Assembly: GCF_036898095.1 (NCBI RefSeq)
Contig: NC_090750.1
Coordinates: 83,879,416 to 83,943,415 of the forward strand
Length of the DNA: 64,000 nucleotides
Direction of reading: 5' to 3'
Origin: Palaemon carinicauda
Lineage: Eukaryota > Arthropoda > Malacostraca > Decapoda > Palaemonidae
Under the pieces are notes generated by a model. The model did not search any database and was not told the DNA's origin. It saw only the letters and a program-made list of their open reading frames with translations. Position 1 is the first letter of the stretch. The number at the start of each line of letters is the position of its first letter. The translations under genes and the position numbers were made by a program. This document shows positions 1-12,300 of the stretch, piece after piece.

Positions 1-439
1 TCTGCCAAATTTTAATCGGATCTTTAAGCTCGACATCTTCAATGGGGTTTGAAGCAGTTGTCAAAGTGTTCTCCTTACTTTCGGGTACTAGAGAGTTGTT
101 CAACCAAGCATTCCTTGAAGCATACTTTGGAAATCTTGTCCTCCTATTAAATTCTAATGCTGAGATTGAGTCTGATCTCACTTTTGTTTGTTTGAATAGC
201 TTCTGTTCCTTATGGTCAGGAGGTGACTTTTTCGGAGATACATCATTTATTTTATTTTCTTCGTAAAATTTTGAGTTTGGATCAGATGACAGTAACCCGA
301 AAGAAGGCTCTTCATTCTCAATGGAATCAGCACATCTTGAAGACAAGGAAACCTCTCTGTGCAAGGAAGTGTTGCTTAATGCACAAGCTGCATGTTTCAG
401 TGATTTACACCATCGAATATTTCCTTTGACAACGTACAT
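1..439 (-). CDS. Unidentified gene, 5' coding exon (partial, runs off the left edge)
   Basis: Reading the minus strand from the ATG at 439-437, 146 codons stay open to the window edge, long for AT-rich DNA. A TAG lies in frame five codons upstream of the ATG, and the tract ending CTCTTTAG just before it looks like a splice acceptor at about 460, so the ATG is probably the true start in a second exon. The first 28 residues contain Lys, Arg and His but no Asp or Glu (it begins MYVVKGNIRWCKSLKH), as in a mitochondrial targeting presequence. The following part is Ser/Lys/Glu-rich and low in complexity, ending with a DVELKDPIKIW segment. I do not recognise the family. Mitochondrial import is inferred from composition only. 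The 3' part of the gene lies outside the window. Confidence 0.6.
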   Translation of the reverse strand, partial: MYVVKGNIRWCKSLKHAACALSNTSLHREVSLSSRCADSIENEEPSFGLLSSDPNSKFYEENKINDVSPKKSPPDHKEQKLFKQTKVRSDSISALEFNRRTRFPKYASRNAWLNNSLVPESKENTLTTASNPIEDVELKDPIKIWQ

Positions 440-1160
440 TTTGGCTTCCTTCTAAAATCCTAAAGAGAAAAAATATCAGCCATTAACCAAAATGATGGTA
501 AGCAGACATGATAAGTTAATAATGTACACAGTTTCATAAACAAAAGTTGAAAGACCACAAAGTTTCTTTCACATTCAAGTTATTTATGGTTTCAAAATAT
601 AAAGAATTTTTATAATCAAATCTAACATATCTATACATATTCTATTTTCAAGTTGTTTCTACTTGAAGCTTTGTCAGCTTCTACCCCAAAATAAAAATCT
701 CCCGTTCTCTCTCCACTCTGTGAACCTCGAGGCTATCTAGCAGTTGAGAGAAACTAGCTAGTCGATGATACAACATACAGAATTAGCTCCTACTTTTCAG
801 TTAATAAAGTTGAAAACCCGATTGTTAGTCTCTTAACGTCTCTGATCAGAGGGGAGGAGGGGAGCAGGTAATGAATATCAAGCGAGTATATAAAATAATT
901 TTATCATCAATAATCTTTTTATCTTTAAGAATCCCTCCTGGTGTTCAAAGCTGGAATAAAACTTCTAGAATGCTGTGTAGTTTTGAGCCTTACGGTGGAG
1001 AAGGCCTCTTTAATGGGAATTTGGGCATGGGGTGAAGCACTGGGACACGGGAGGCCATTCGCAGTATATATGCAACAGAGAAAACCGCAGACTTAACGTG
1101 ATTAAATATTCAAGGGGCTAGATGGAAAAAGGACGGAAAAAATTAGAACAGGCATAGTAA
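440..1160. other. Upstream flank of the minus-strand gene; no gene seen
   Basis: AT-rich DNA with a probable acceptor/5' UTR segment at about 440-465 for the minus-strand gene. No convincing exon, RNA gene or transposon is seen in the remainder. Confidence 0.4.
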
Positions 1161-1162
1161 AA

Positions 1163-1335
1163 TACAGAGCCTTTGTATATCAGCGGACAGTTCCTCCTGC
1201 GTGCATAAAAAATTGGCACCAAGTAACCTAAACTTCCTCCCCTAACCTAACCTGCAAGCCATATCCTTCGACCCCCCTTAAGCTGCCGTATTCTTTGTCA
1301 GCCGTCATCATACGAACAGGTGATACATACATCCC
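1163..1335 (+). repeat. Dispersed repeat R1 with CCTAA motif, copy 1
   Basis: Shares an ordered series of blocks with 4180-4400 and 37225-37410: GAGCCTTTGTATATCAGCGG, a cytosine-rich stretch, CCTAACCTAACCT, 'GCAAGCC/AGCTGTATCCT', CCCCCTTA, 'CTGCCGTATTC', 'GTCAGCC' and 'CATACAGGTG'-like ends. Only two to three CCTAA units are present here. The repeat class is unknown. Confidence 0.6.
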
Positions 1336-2907
<1,572 letters not shown>

Positions 2908-2911
2908 TATA

Positions 2912-3060
2912 AAACGTTAATAAAAACAAGAGGAAGAGAAATGAGATGAAATATTTTGCCCGAGTGTACCCTCAAGCAAGAGAACTCTACTCCAAGACAG
3001 TGGAAGACCATAGCACAGAGGCTAAGGCACTACCCAGACTGGTTGGCTGTATTAAAGAAT
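2912..3060 (-). repeat. SINE-like family S1 fragment
   Basis: Matches the internal part of the S1 repeat at 24900-25075, including CCTCAAGCAAGAGAACTCTA, CAAGACAGTGGAAGACCAT and CAGAGGCTA.GGCACTACCCA. The (ATT)n-containing end is missing and the fragment abuts the (AT)n microsatellite. Confidence 0.7.
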
Positions 3061-3099
3061 TGAATAAAAGAGTGGGTTAAATCATGCCAGGATGATATA

Positions 3100-3600
3100 T
3101 AAAATCAAGGCGAAGGGTCCTAGAGCGATAATTGATAGCCCCTAGGATATACAGAGGAAATTAGGATAGAAGGAAAAGTTGCACTTTGGGTAGATTGTAG
3201 TAGATGGAATTGCAGTAGTCAAACATGGTAATAGCACAGTTAGTTTATCATCATTTCTTTATAAAATACTCATATAGCTACCTCTTGATGAAAACAAATT
3301 TCTAAGATGATATCCAGCAGTTTTGACTACATTGTTTATTTGAGCATTGAGAGAAAAGTTACAGTTAAGGGATAGGCTACCCCTAGTTCATGAACTTTAC
3401 TAGATATCTGAATAAAGTTACTATTGCTATCTATTTGAATGTTGCCCAAGTTTCTTAGGCTGGTTCTCCTTCCAATCTCCATAAACTTAGTTTTATTTTC
3501 ATTTAGTTTTAGTTATTTACTAGTAAAAATAGTTTTAAAGTTTCAACAGTATCATTAATGTCATTCATGGAGAAGTAAAATGTTTCCTTGGTAGTGATCT
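3100..3600 (-). mobile_element. LINE reverse-transcriptase C-terminal remnant (same group as 31540-31904)
   Basis: Conceptual minus-strand translation in broken frames gives blocks typical of the post-catalytic part of LINE RTs: a 'VHELGV' block, then 'KTAGYHLRN', then 'DYCNSIYYNLPKVQL'. Stops and frameshifts interrupt it throughout. The arrangement fits the CR1/L2/Jockey-type LINE whose later C-terminal part, with an LHWLPVKARIEYK block, appears at 31540-31904. Clade assignment is tentative. Confidence 0.55.
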
Positions 3601-3884
3601 TAGAGAATTAAGAATATATGACACGTGTTATGATTGATAAACCTAAAAAGAATGTAGAAACCCATAATGGAGTGGAGATATAAAAGATGCGTTGTAAAGG
3701 TCAAACCTCCCTTCATACTACGACAGCGACCAATGAAAGCCGCTTTCTTCATACTTCACGAAATTTTAGTTCAATAGGTAAAGTGTCTTTTATTTCACAT
3801 TGAATGATATAGTGGCCGTTATATAGTAGTCAGAAAACATAAGTGAGTGATACATCTTAAATTTATTAGATAAATTTAAAAAAA

Positions 3885-4081
3885 CTATACTCAATGTTTT
3901 TTAATGAGACGTCTTTGCACAGACTCGCATGGGTGCCCTTTTAGCTCGGAAAAGTTTCCTACTTTCTGATTGGTTGGACAAAATAATTCTAACCAATCAG
4001 CTACTTGGAAACTTTTCCGATCTAAAAGGGCATCGCTGCGAGTCAGTGCAAATGCACCTCTTTAAAAAAAATTGAGTATAG
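3885..4081. mobile_element. Palindromic MITE with TA-type ends
   Basis: Two arms of about 85-90 bp are imperfect reverse complements: the left arm runs from CTATACTCAAT through CCCTTTTAG, CTCGGAAAAGTTTCC and CTGATTGGTT, and the right arm runs back to ATTGAGTATAG. They are separated by about 12 bp. The ends read TA-CTCAAT and ATTGAG-TA, consistent with a TA target duplication (Tc1/mariner-like). It has no coding capacity and would fold into one long hairpin. Confidence 0.8.
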
Positions 4082-4179
4082 AGTATCCTACCTCCTGTAG
4101 CAATAAGCTAATAAAATAGGAAGAAGGAAATGCTTGTAGGTTAAGTTGCAGCTGGTTAAATATCCTGGTAAATGTATGA

Positions 4180-4400
4180 TGCAGAGCCTTATATATCATT
4201 TAGTTCTTCCCGCTGCAAAGAAAATGTATGCCAAGAAACCTAACCTAACCTAACCTAACCTAACCTATAAGCTGTATCCTCACCTACTTATGTTAACAGG
4301 GGGCCTAACGCCCCCCTGCTACCCCCTTATACGACCGTATCTTAGTCGGCGATTATCATACATACGGGTGGCCGCTATAATACATACACCCCTATGATAC
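4180..4400 (+). repeat. Dispersed repeat R1 with six-unit telomere-like tract, copy 2
   Basis: Same block order as copies at 1163 and 37225. This copy has about six tandem CCTAA units at 4236-4266, then TAAGCTGTATCC, GGGGGCCTAACGCCCCCCTG, ACCCCCTTATAC and CCGTATC. A small CG hairpin lies within it. Confidence 0.65.
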
Positions 4401-4432
4401 TTTAATTTCTAGCCAGATACATGAACCATATA

Positions 4433-4497
4433 TTGAAAGAACTCAGGATTGTATAGTTAGGAGAAATACAATTTACTTCTAAATTTTTCATGTTTAA
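4433..4497. mobile_element. Right-end scrap of the DIRS-C family
   Basis: CAGGATTGTATAGTTAGGAG followed by AATACAATTTAC and AAATTTTTCATGTTTA matches the outer right end of DIRS-C at 23565-23630. No internal element sequence accompanies it. Confidence 0.55.
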
Positions 4498-4499
4498 AG

Positions 4500-5159
4500 T
4501 TAAAGTTGCGGGTTTTTAGGTCTCATATTAAATCTTATTGTTGCCGTATACAGTACACCAAAGAAATGTTATCTTCCTCGTGGTTCGATAGTTGTTAGCC
4601 GTGAATTAAGTGACAGTTCATGTCAACATCAATAGACGTGTAATGTTAAATAAGAGTTAAAAGTTAGGTTAGGTTAGGAGGTTTTTACTTATATTTTTAA
4701 ATTTTGACCCAAATTTCTATAGGGGCTCCGTGTCTCCTCCCAAACTGTTTATGTCTACAGTATATCAAACTATTGCATTAATTAAGATGTTATTATAGTA
4801 GATGCCTACATTCATCCTTCAAATCTAACATCAGTTCGTCAATTTTTTAATGCTTTTAGTTTTGTTACAATCTCTGGTAACATTCCCTACACTTACAATT
4901 ATTGAATTAAGATAAATGCTAGAGAGAAACACGACTCTATTGGATTCATGAATTTGGGCTATAATTTCCAGCACTGCGGTCGGGGAGATCATTCAGTTCT
5001 GATATGTGACTGTGGAAAATCCCAGCAGTTGTTTCATGAAATAAAAGCTGAGGGGGTGGCCAACAAGGTGGATAATATAAATTTGGATTGGAGGTAAAGT
5101 AGAAGGATAATAAGTGGGTGTAGCTAGGTGCTAAAGGGATGCAGTAAAAAAGAAATCAT
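4500..5159. other. Intergenic DNA; nothing recognised
   Basis: Contains a short GTTAGGTTAGG motif at about 4665-4678, the TTAGG orientation of the telomere-type repeat. No gene is seen. Confidence 0.4.
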
Positions 5160-5245
5160 ATTTGTTCCGACACAAATATCAACCCTTGTTCTTTCCTTAC
5201 GAGATAGAAATCAGTGCAAGCTGGCATACAACTAAAAAATTTTTA
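5160..5245. mobile_element. Left-end scrap of the DIRS-C family
   Basis: A block beginning GACACAAATATCAACCCTTG and ending ATCAGTGCAAGCTGG parallels the left end of DIRS-C at 21341-21400 (GACACAAATGCAAACCCTC ... ATCAGCGAAGCTGG). It is an isolated end without coding sequence. Confidence 0.5.
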
Positions 5246-5495
5246 AGGTGTCAACAACTGTTTCGGTTCTTACCAGTGGTAGCAGGGAGAAGCACTGCCC
5301 CCCCCCCCCCACTCACTCGTACCTTCCTCACTTTGATTTTAGCCATGGTTTAAGACACAAGTCTCCATCCACATTTTGCTGGTTTTTAGTCAATGATCTT
5401 TTAGTCTTGGTTTTATTCCTGTTATAACTCACCAGTGTCTCGAGGATATTTTCCTTGAGTTGAAGACTTGATTAACGTCATGGGTCCAATAACTC
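5246..5495. other. Intergenic DNA with poly-C tract
   Basis: A C10-12 tract lies at about 5299-5310. No gene or element is recognised. Confidence 0.3.
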
Positions 5496-5968
5496 TTTAG
5501 TTTGGTTAAAGGTGAACTTTAGTTTGCTCTCGTATCCATGTTGCTCTTTTTCTGTCTCTTAGTGTTACTCCTATAATTATTCTTTCCATAGCTCTTTAAG
5601 TTGTAATTAGCTTATATTCTAAGGCTTTAGTAAGGCTCCAAATTTTTTATGCATAAGTTAATACTGGCAGGACCATCTGATTAAGTACTTTTATTTATAA
5701 AGAAAGGGGTAATTTACTTTTCATAATTTCATGTTATTTACCAAAAGCGCTCCATCCTATGCTTATTCTTCTTTTGATTTTGGTATCATATCCTGGGGAA
5801 ACACTTACTGTCTGTCCTAAGTATGTAAATTTATTAACAATCTCTAGAGGTTTGTCCATAACCCTTATTTGTGGTCTCAGCACTTTCTTTGAACATTATC
5901 TTATTTTTACTCATATTCATTTTCAGTCCTATATTTCTGCTTTCTCTATTCAAATCTATCGTCTTGAA
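5496..5968 (-). mobile_element. RTE-like LINE fragment (RT C-terminal region), copy L-c
   Basis: Colinear and clearly similar to 33380-33800, sharing TAGTTTGCTCTCGTATCCAT, CATTATTCTTTCCAT, GTTAATACTG, ATCTGATTAA, the GGGGA.ACACTTACTGTCTG block and CATATTCATTTTCAGTCCTA. On the minus strand the larger copy translates to blocks typical of RTE-type RTs downstream of the catalytic core. Frames here are broken; it is a decayed 3' fragment. Confidence 0.65.
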
Positions 5969-6137
5969 AGCTATAGCATATGATGTATGGTAAAGTAAAA
6001 GGAGGTGGAATTTCTGAACTATGTATCTCATGAGACATAAAAAATGTGCAATTAATACACACTTTATGCAGCTATGTATAGTAATTCTACATTCAGTGTT
6101 GATATTTTCAGATTCCCGTAAGTATATAATCTTCCAG

Positions 6138-6306
6138 AACCATGGCACAGGCACAACTCCATCAACCTCCCCAACAGCAGCTGCAACATCCTCCTCAGCA
6201 ACAACAACAGCAACAGCCTCCAATACAGTTGCAAACACAGCCACCTCAACCACCAAAAATTCAGCCAGCAACAGACTTTGGACCAGATAGTGGAGGAAGA
6301 ATAAAG
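6138..6306 (+). CDS. YEATS4: YEATS4 coding exon 1 (Gln/Pro-rich N terminus)
   Basis: The ATG at 6142 sits in an ACCATGG context with an in-frame TAA 15 bases upstream, supporting this start. The exon may begin at 6138 after a CTTCCAG acceptor, or at 6112 after a TTTTCAG acceptor. It encodes 55 residues: about 38 dominated by Gln and Pro (CAA/CAG runs), then the conserved [10 protein letters not shown]. The donor is AAG|GTAGGC at 6306/6307, phase 0. Whether the Q-rich part is translated rests on this ATG; the next conserved Met of vertebrate homologues is absent. Confidence 0.85.
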
Positions 6307-9300
6307 GTAGGCGAAAACAGTACAGTACAGTTCTGTATTTTCTTAAATTGATTACTCCGTGCAGTTAAAGACCAGTTATGTTGCCAAAAAATGTGAGGCT
6401 CATGGTTTCCAATTTTATCTAGTTGTACCTTTTGTGTGGAATACTTTTTTTTAAATATTTAACTTAGCCGGTGAATATATAATAGCTGCAACTCTGTTGC
6501 TCGACAGACAAAAAACAGTAAAAACTCGCCAGCGATCGCTATACAGGTTGCGGGTGTGCCCACCAGCGCCAACTGTCGGCCAGATACCATACTCGATGTA
6601 AACAAAGACTCATTTTCTTCTCTGTCGACGTGTCGACAAGACGTACTTTACTCGCTGTTGAAACCTGGAGTTTTTCCCATCATATTTGGTGAAGTACTTT
6701 AATTTGGTTTGAGCTTTCGCAGTACAGGTGCTTTTCTTCAAATAAATCCTTGAACTCTTTTTGGTATCGGATTAATTGTTGATGACTTAGATCGTTTTTT
6801 GGAATTCCCCCTTGACCAATTCAAAATGGCTGACCTTTTACAAGTTCCCAAGTTCAGAAAATGCAATGCTAGGGACTGTCATAGGCGTCTTCCAAAGGCT
6901 TCTCTCGACCCTCACACTGTTCCAATTGTCGGGGTAAAACCTGTCAATTGGAAGATCGGTGTGAGGAATGCGTGGGCCTTTCGGAATTCGATTTTATCGA
7001 ATTTGAGAAGTATACACGCAGACTAGAGAGAGATAGGGTAAGGAGAAGTTCTTCTAGGTCGGTAGATTTTTCCTCTCCACATGCCCCTCAACCTAATCCT
7101 TCCCCTGTAGTGGTTGTTCCTAACCCCCCTCCTAGCACTCAGGAACCATCGATGGCAGACATGATGCGTGCTATCCATGCCTTGGGGGAGAGAGTTGAGT
7201 CCCTTGCTAGTGACCGCAATCAACTCATGGCGGACGTAAAGGAACTAAAGTGCCAAAGTGCCGCGGGAAGTGTTAAAGTGCCTAGTGTTTCTCAAAGTGT
7301 TGTGAACAGTGTTGCGCTTGAGGGATCGTCTGTTCGTGCCTGTCGTCCTCCTAGTCCGGGACCTCTTGCAAGCTCCCAAGCCCAGGGGAGAAGCAATGTC
7401 GTACGACTCATGGGTTCGAGAGGCCTTGATCAGCGAACAGACGTTCCCTCTATGGTATCAGGCGTATCTCCCCAAGATCGCCCCTACCAACGTAAGACGA
7501 GAGAGCCCGTTTTTACCTCGTCGTCCGAAGGTGTTTCTCGTAAGAAACCTTGGACCAAGGTCTCACGACCTTTGAAGCGTAAGTCGGTCCCTTCAGGACA
7601 AGTCCAACGTCCCGGTTGTAGCCACTGGGTCAGTTCGGACTCGTTGCCGTCATCTGATGACTGCTCGCCGCCTAAGAGAGGCAAAGCGGTGCCGCCTCAG
7701 TCGCTCACCCCGTCTGTTGCCGCACCTGCTGCCGTAGACCCTAAATGGGTGTTGCTGCAGGACATGCAGTCCAAGCTTGCGTCCTTGATGGAGGACTTCA
7801 ATGCGGAGAAGGTTGCTGCTGAACCTTCTGGCCAACAACCATCCAAGCGGTCTGTTGTGCGTCCTGTTGACGCTGAGGTAACTTTCTCGCGTCTACCAGT
7901 TGGGGTTGTACCTCCACCGATGCGACCCAGTGTGGGTTGCCAGCCGCACGTTGACGTTAGGCGACGCACGGAGGTGGTTGTTGACGTTCAGGACGTTCAG
8001 CAACCATCAGAGGTGACTTGTTTTGACGCGGTGCGTCAACCTCCACAACCCGGTATGGTGTTGACTGCACAACCCAGACGGTCTAAACAGTCTCGGGTGG
8101 ACGCTGTGCGTCCTCGCGCACCCATGGTTGTTGACAGTTCACAGACTGTGCAGCAGTTCCATGACGCTGCGTCCGGCTCCGTCACGCATGCACCAGTGCG
8201 ACCGGACTCAGAGAGCCAAACGTTGCCCACTCCTTTGCCGTTTCCTCATCAGTTTTCGGATGAGGAACTATCAGATGAGGACGTTGCTGAACCACAAGAG
8301 GATCAACCTTCAGAACTTGACGAGCCTAAGGCAACTCAACCATCATTGGACTTTAGAAAAGTCATGGCTGTGTTTAAGGAGTTGTTCCCTGACCACTTTG
8401 TTTCTGTGGCTCCTCGTTCGACTAAGAAGAGTTTAGGAAAGACAGCATTTGCCTTTCCCCCCTCTAAACTCTCGTCTAGATCGAGCGTCTGGTATGCCAC
8501 GGGAGAAGTTCTCGGCTTGGGAGTTCCTGCCTCTGCCCAGGGCGACTTCTCAAGTCTTGTAGACTCTCCCCGCCGCCTTGCCATGAGACGCTCGAAGATT
8601 TGTTGGTCACCATCGGACCTGGACCACCTTCTTAAAGGAATATTTAGGGCTTTCGAAGTCTTTAACTTCCTAGACTGGTGCTTAGGAGCCCTGAGCAGGA
8701 AAATCTCTTCTGCAGATAAGGATGTTTCCTTGCTCATTATGTCCTGCATGGACAAGGCCGTCCGTGATGGGTCCAACGAGCTAGCCGCCTCATTCACGTC
8801 CGGAGTCCTGAAGAAGCGAGAGTCTCTATGTTCTTTCCTGTCTGCTGGAGTGACGCCATGCCAAAGATCCGAGCTACTCTTTGCTCCCCTTTCCAAGTGC
8901 CTGTTTCCTGAAGTCTTGGTAAAGGAAATTGCCTTATCTTTAGTTCAGAAGGACACCCACGATCTAGTTGCGTCCTCGGCTCGCAAAGCTCCCCCTTTGC
9001 CTACATTGTCTGCTAGACCGAGGATAGACACTCCAGCGTCTCGCTTCATTCCGCCCTTTCGTGGCAGAGCCTCCAGCAGAGGAGGTGCTCGTGCCGAAGG
9101 GAAGCGAGGGAAGAGGAAAGGATCCAAGTCCTCTAAGGGCAGAGTCTGACTGCCCACAACTTCAGACAGCAGTAGGAGCCAGACTCAAGAACTTCTGGCA
9201 AGCCTGGGAGAAGAGAGGCGCAGATCAACAATCTGTGAAGTTACTCAGAGAGGGGTACAAAATCCCTTTTGTACGCAAACCCCCTCTAGCGACGTCCCCC

Positions 9301-12300
9301 ATCGATCTCTCTCCCAGGTACAGAGAGGAAAAAAAGAGACAAGCCCTGAAACTGGAAGTGTCTCTTTTGCTAGAGAAGGGAGCGGTGGTCAAAGTCTCGG
9401 ACCTTCAATCACCGGGGTTTTACAACCGTCTCTTCCTAGTATCAAAGAAGACAGGAGGGTGGAGACCGGTGCTAGACGTCAGTGCTCTGAATGTCTTTGT
9501 CACAAAGACGAAGTTTTCCATGGAGACCACAAAGTCAGTCTTAGCAGCGGTCAGAAAGGAAGACTGGATGGTCTCGCTAGACCTAAGGGACGCCTACTTC
9601 CACATCCCCATTCACTCAGACTCCCAACCTTTTCTGAGATTCGTCTTCGAAGATGTGGTTTACCAGTTTCGGGCCCTGTGCTTTGGCCTAAGCACAGCTC
9701 CTCTCGTATTTACGAGGCTGATGAGGAATGTGGCCAAATTCCTCCACTTATCGGACATCCGAGCCTCCCTTTATTTGGACGACTGGCTTCTCAGAGCCTC
9801 TTCCAGTCGTCGCTGTCTGAAGGATCTCAAGTGGACTCTAGATCTGACCAAGGAATTGGGACTCCTAGTCAATTTGGAAAAGTCGCAGCTGGTCCCATCC
9901 CAAACTATTCTGTATTTAGGGATGGAGATTCACAGTCAAGCTTTTCGGGCTTTTCCGTCGGCCCCCAGAATAGATCAAGCCCTACTATCCATCCAGAAGA
10001 TGCTGAAGAAAGAACGCTGCTCAGTCAGGCTTTGGATGAGTCTGGTAGGGACGCTGTCATCCCTGGAGCAATTTGTATCACTAGGAAGACTACACCTCCG
10101 TCCTCTTCAATTCCATCTGGCTTTTCACTGGAAAAAGGACAAGACGCTAGAGGCGGTCTCGATCCAGATTTCTGTTCAGATACCCAACCACGTTCTCTTC
10201 TCGGACGCATCGGACTTGGGCTGGGGCGCGACGCTGGACGGTCGGGAATGCTCAGGTCTGTGGAACTCGAGTCAGAGGAGCATGCATATCAACTGCAAGG
10301 AGCTGTTGGCAGTTCATCTGGCCTTGAAAAGCTTCGAGTATCTCCTTCGAGGCAAAGTGGTGGAAGTAAACTCGGACAACACCACGGCCTTGGCGTACAT
10401 CTCCAAACAAGGAGGTACCCACTCACTGACGTTGTACGAGATCGCAAGGGACCTGCTCATCTGGTCAAAAGGTCGAGACATCTCCCTAGTAACGAGGTTC
10501 ATCCAGGGCGACTTGAACGTCATAGCAGATTGTCTCAGTCGGAAAGGGCAAGTAATTCCAACCGAATGGACCCTCTACGTCAGCCACACGTAAAGAAGGT
10601 ACACCAAAGCCTCCACGCTCTTCGTCTGACTGCCTTCAGACTATCGAAAGACTCTCGAGAGCTAGAGGCTTTTCGAAGGAGGCAGCCAGTGCGATTGCTA
10701 GAGCAAGGAGAGCGTCTACCATTAGAGTCTACCAATCGAAGTGGGAAGTCTTCCGAGACTGGTGCAAGTCAGTTTCTGTATCCTCGACCAGTACCTCTGT
10801 AGCCCAAATAGCTGATTTTCTCTTATACCTGAGAAAAGGACGATCTCTTTCAGCTCCCACTATCAAGGGCTACAGAAGCATGTTGGCATCGGTCTTCCGG
10901 CATAGAGGCTTAGATCTTTCCAACAATAAAGATCTGCAAGACCTCCTTAAGTCTTTTGAGACCACTAAGGAGCGTCGTTTGGCTACTCCTGGGTGGAATT
11001 TAGACGTGGTACTAAGATTCCTCATGTCAGACAGGTTTGAGCCTTTACAGTCAGCCTCCCTGAAAGATCTCACTCTTAAGACTCTTTTCCTGGTATGCTT
11101 AGCCTCGGCTAAAAGAGTCAGTGAGATTCATGCCTTCAGCAAGAACATCGGATTTTCGTCGGAAAAAGCTACTTGTTCGCTGCAACTTGGTTTTCTAGCC
11201 AAAAATGAGCTACCTTCTCGGCCTTGGCCTAAATCTTTCGATATTCCCAGCTTATCGGAGATCGTAGGCAATGAACTAGAAAGAGTCTTATGCCCTGTTA
11301 GAGCTCTTAAGTTCTATTTAGATCGTACTAAACCTTTACGAGGCCAATCTGAAGCTTTATGGTGTTCAGTTAAGAAACCATCCTTGCCTATGTCAAAGAA
11401 TGCTTTGTCATACTTTATCAGATTGTTAATACGAGAAGCTCATTCACATCTGAGTGAGGAAGACCGATCTTTGCTTAAGGTTAAGACGCACGAAGTTAGA
11501 GCTGTAGCAACTTCCGTGGCCTTTAAGCAAAATAGATCTCTGCAAAGTATAATGGACGCAACCTATTGGAGAAGTCGACTTCCTTACCAGGTACCTATTT
11601 ATTTTGTTTTTGTTATATTGATAACTTCCAAAATGAAATAAAAACTCTTAGCTTGTACGATGTAAACATATTTAACTGGTCTCTACCCACCTCCTTGGGT
11701 GTGAATCAGCTATTATATATTCACCGGCTAAGTTAAATATTTAAAAATGATATTTTAATTATAAAATAAATTTTTGAATATACTTACCCGGTGAATATAT
11801 AAATTAAACGACCCTCCCTTCCTCCCCAATAGAGACGCAGTGGGATGAGAAGAAATTGAGTCTTTGTTTACATCGAGTATGGTATCTGGCCGACAGTTGG
11901 CGCTGGTGGGCACACCCGCAACCTGTATAGCGATCGCTGGCGAGTTTTTACTGTTTTTTGTCTGTCGAGCAACAGAGTTGCAGCTATTATATATTCACCG
12001 GGTAAGTATATTCAAAAATTTATTTTATAATTAAAATATCATTTTTAGTATCACATATAAGAATTTTTATTATTATTACTGTACGTACTTGCTAAGCTAC
12101 AACCCTATTTAGAAAAGCAGGATGCTATAATCCCAAGGCCTCCAACAGGGAAAAATAGCCCAGTGAGGAAAGAAAATAAGGAAATAGAATACAAAAGAAG
12201 TAATTAACAGTAACAAAATTAATATAGATCTTCCATATATATAAGATATAAACTCTTCAAAAAAGGAAGAGGAAGAGAAGTAAGATATAAAAGTGTGCCT

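Larger units (their letters stand above)
6448..12046 (+). mobile_element. DIRS-A: DIRS-type tyrosine-recombinase retrotransposon in YEATS4 intron 1
   Basis: The outer left end (TTTAAATATTTAACTTAGCC) and outer right end (ATATTCAAAAATTTATTTTA) are both reverse-complemented inside the internal complementary region at 11706-11800. Inverted terminal repeats of about 155 bp lie at 6471-6623 and 11844-12000 (for example TCGCCAGCGATCGCTATACA versus its complement). Between them are a gag-like ORF, an RT-RNase H ORF and a tyrosine recombinase ORF in three different frames, overlapping as in DIRS elements. No long LTRs or target duplication are seen. The element is defective: a gag frameshift and two internal deletions. 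Confidence 0.92.

Noticed and set aside
4236..4266. True telomere or chromosome end
   Set aside because: Only about six units, internal, and flanked by the same dispersed repeat as the other two copies.
5834..6271. 145-codon minus-strand frame rich in Val/Ala
   Set aside because: Its N-terminal half is the complement of the CAA/CAG tract of YEATS4 exon 1 and the rest runs across intergenic DNA and LINE remnant.
8336..8896. Minus-strand frame of 186 codons within the DIRS-A gag
   Set aside because: Antisense shadow; the repeated counterpart at 13511-13882 is likewise antisense to a known gag block.
9459..10802. 447-codon frame overlapping the DIRS-A RT
   Set aside because: Mostly an out-of-frame shadow of RT-RNase H; only its last part coincides with the frame left over from the deleted methyltransferase-like segment.
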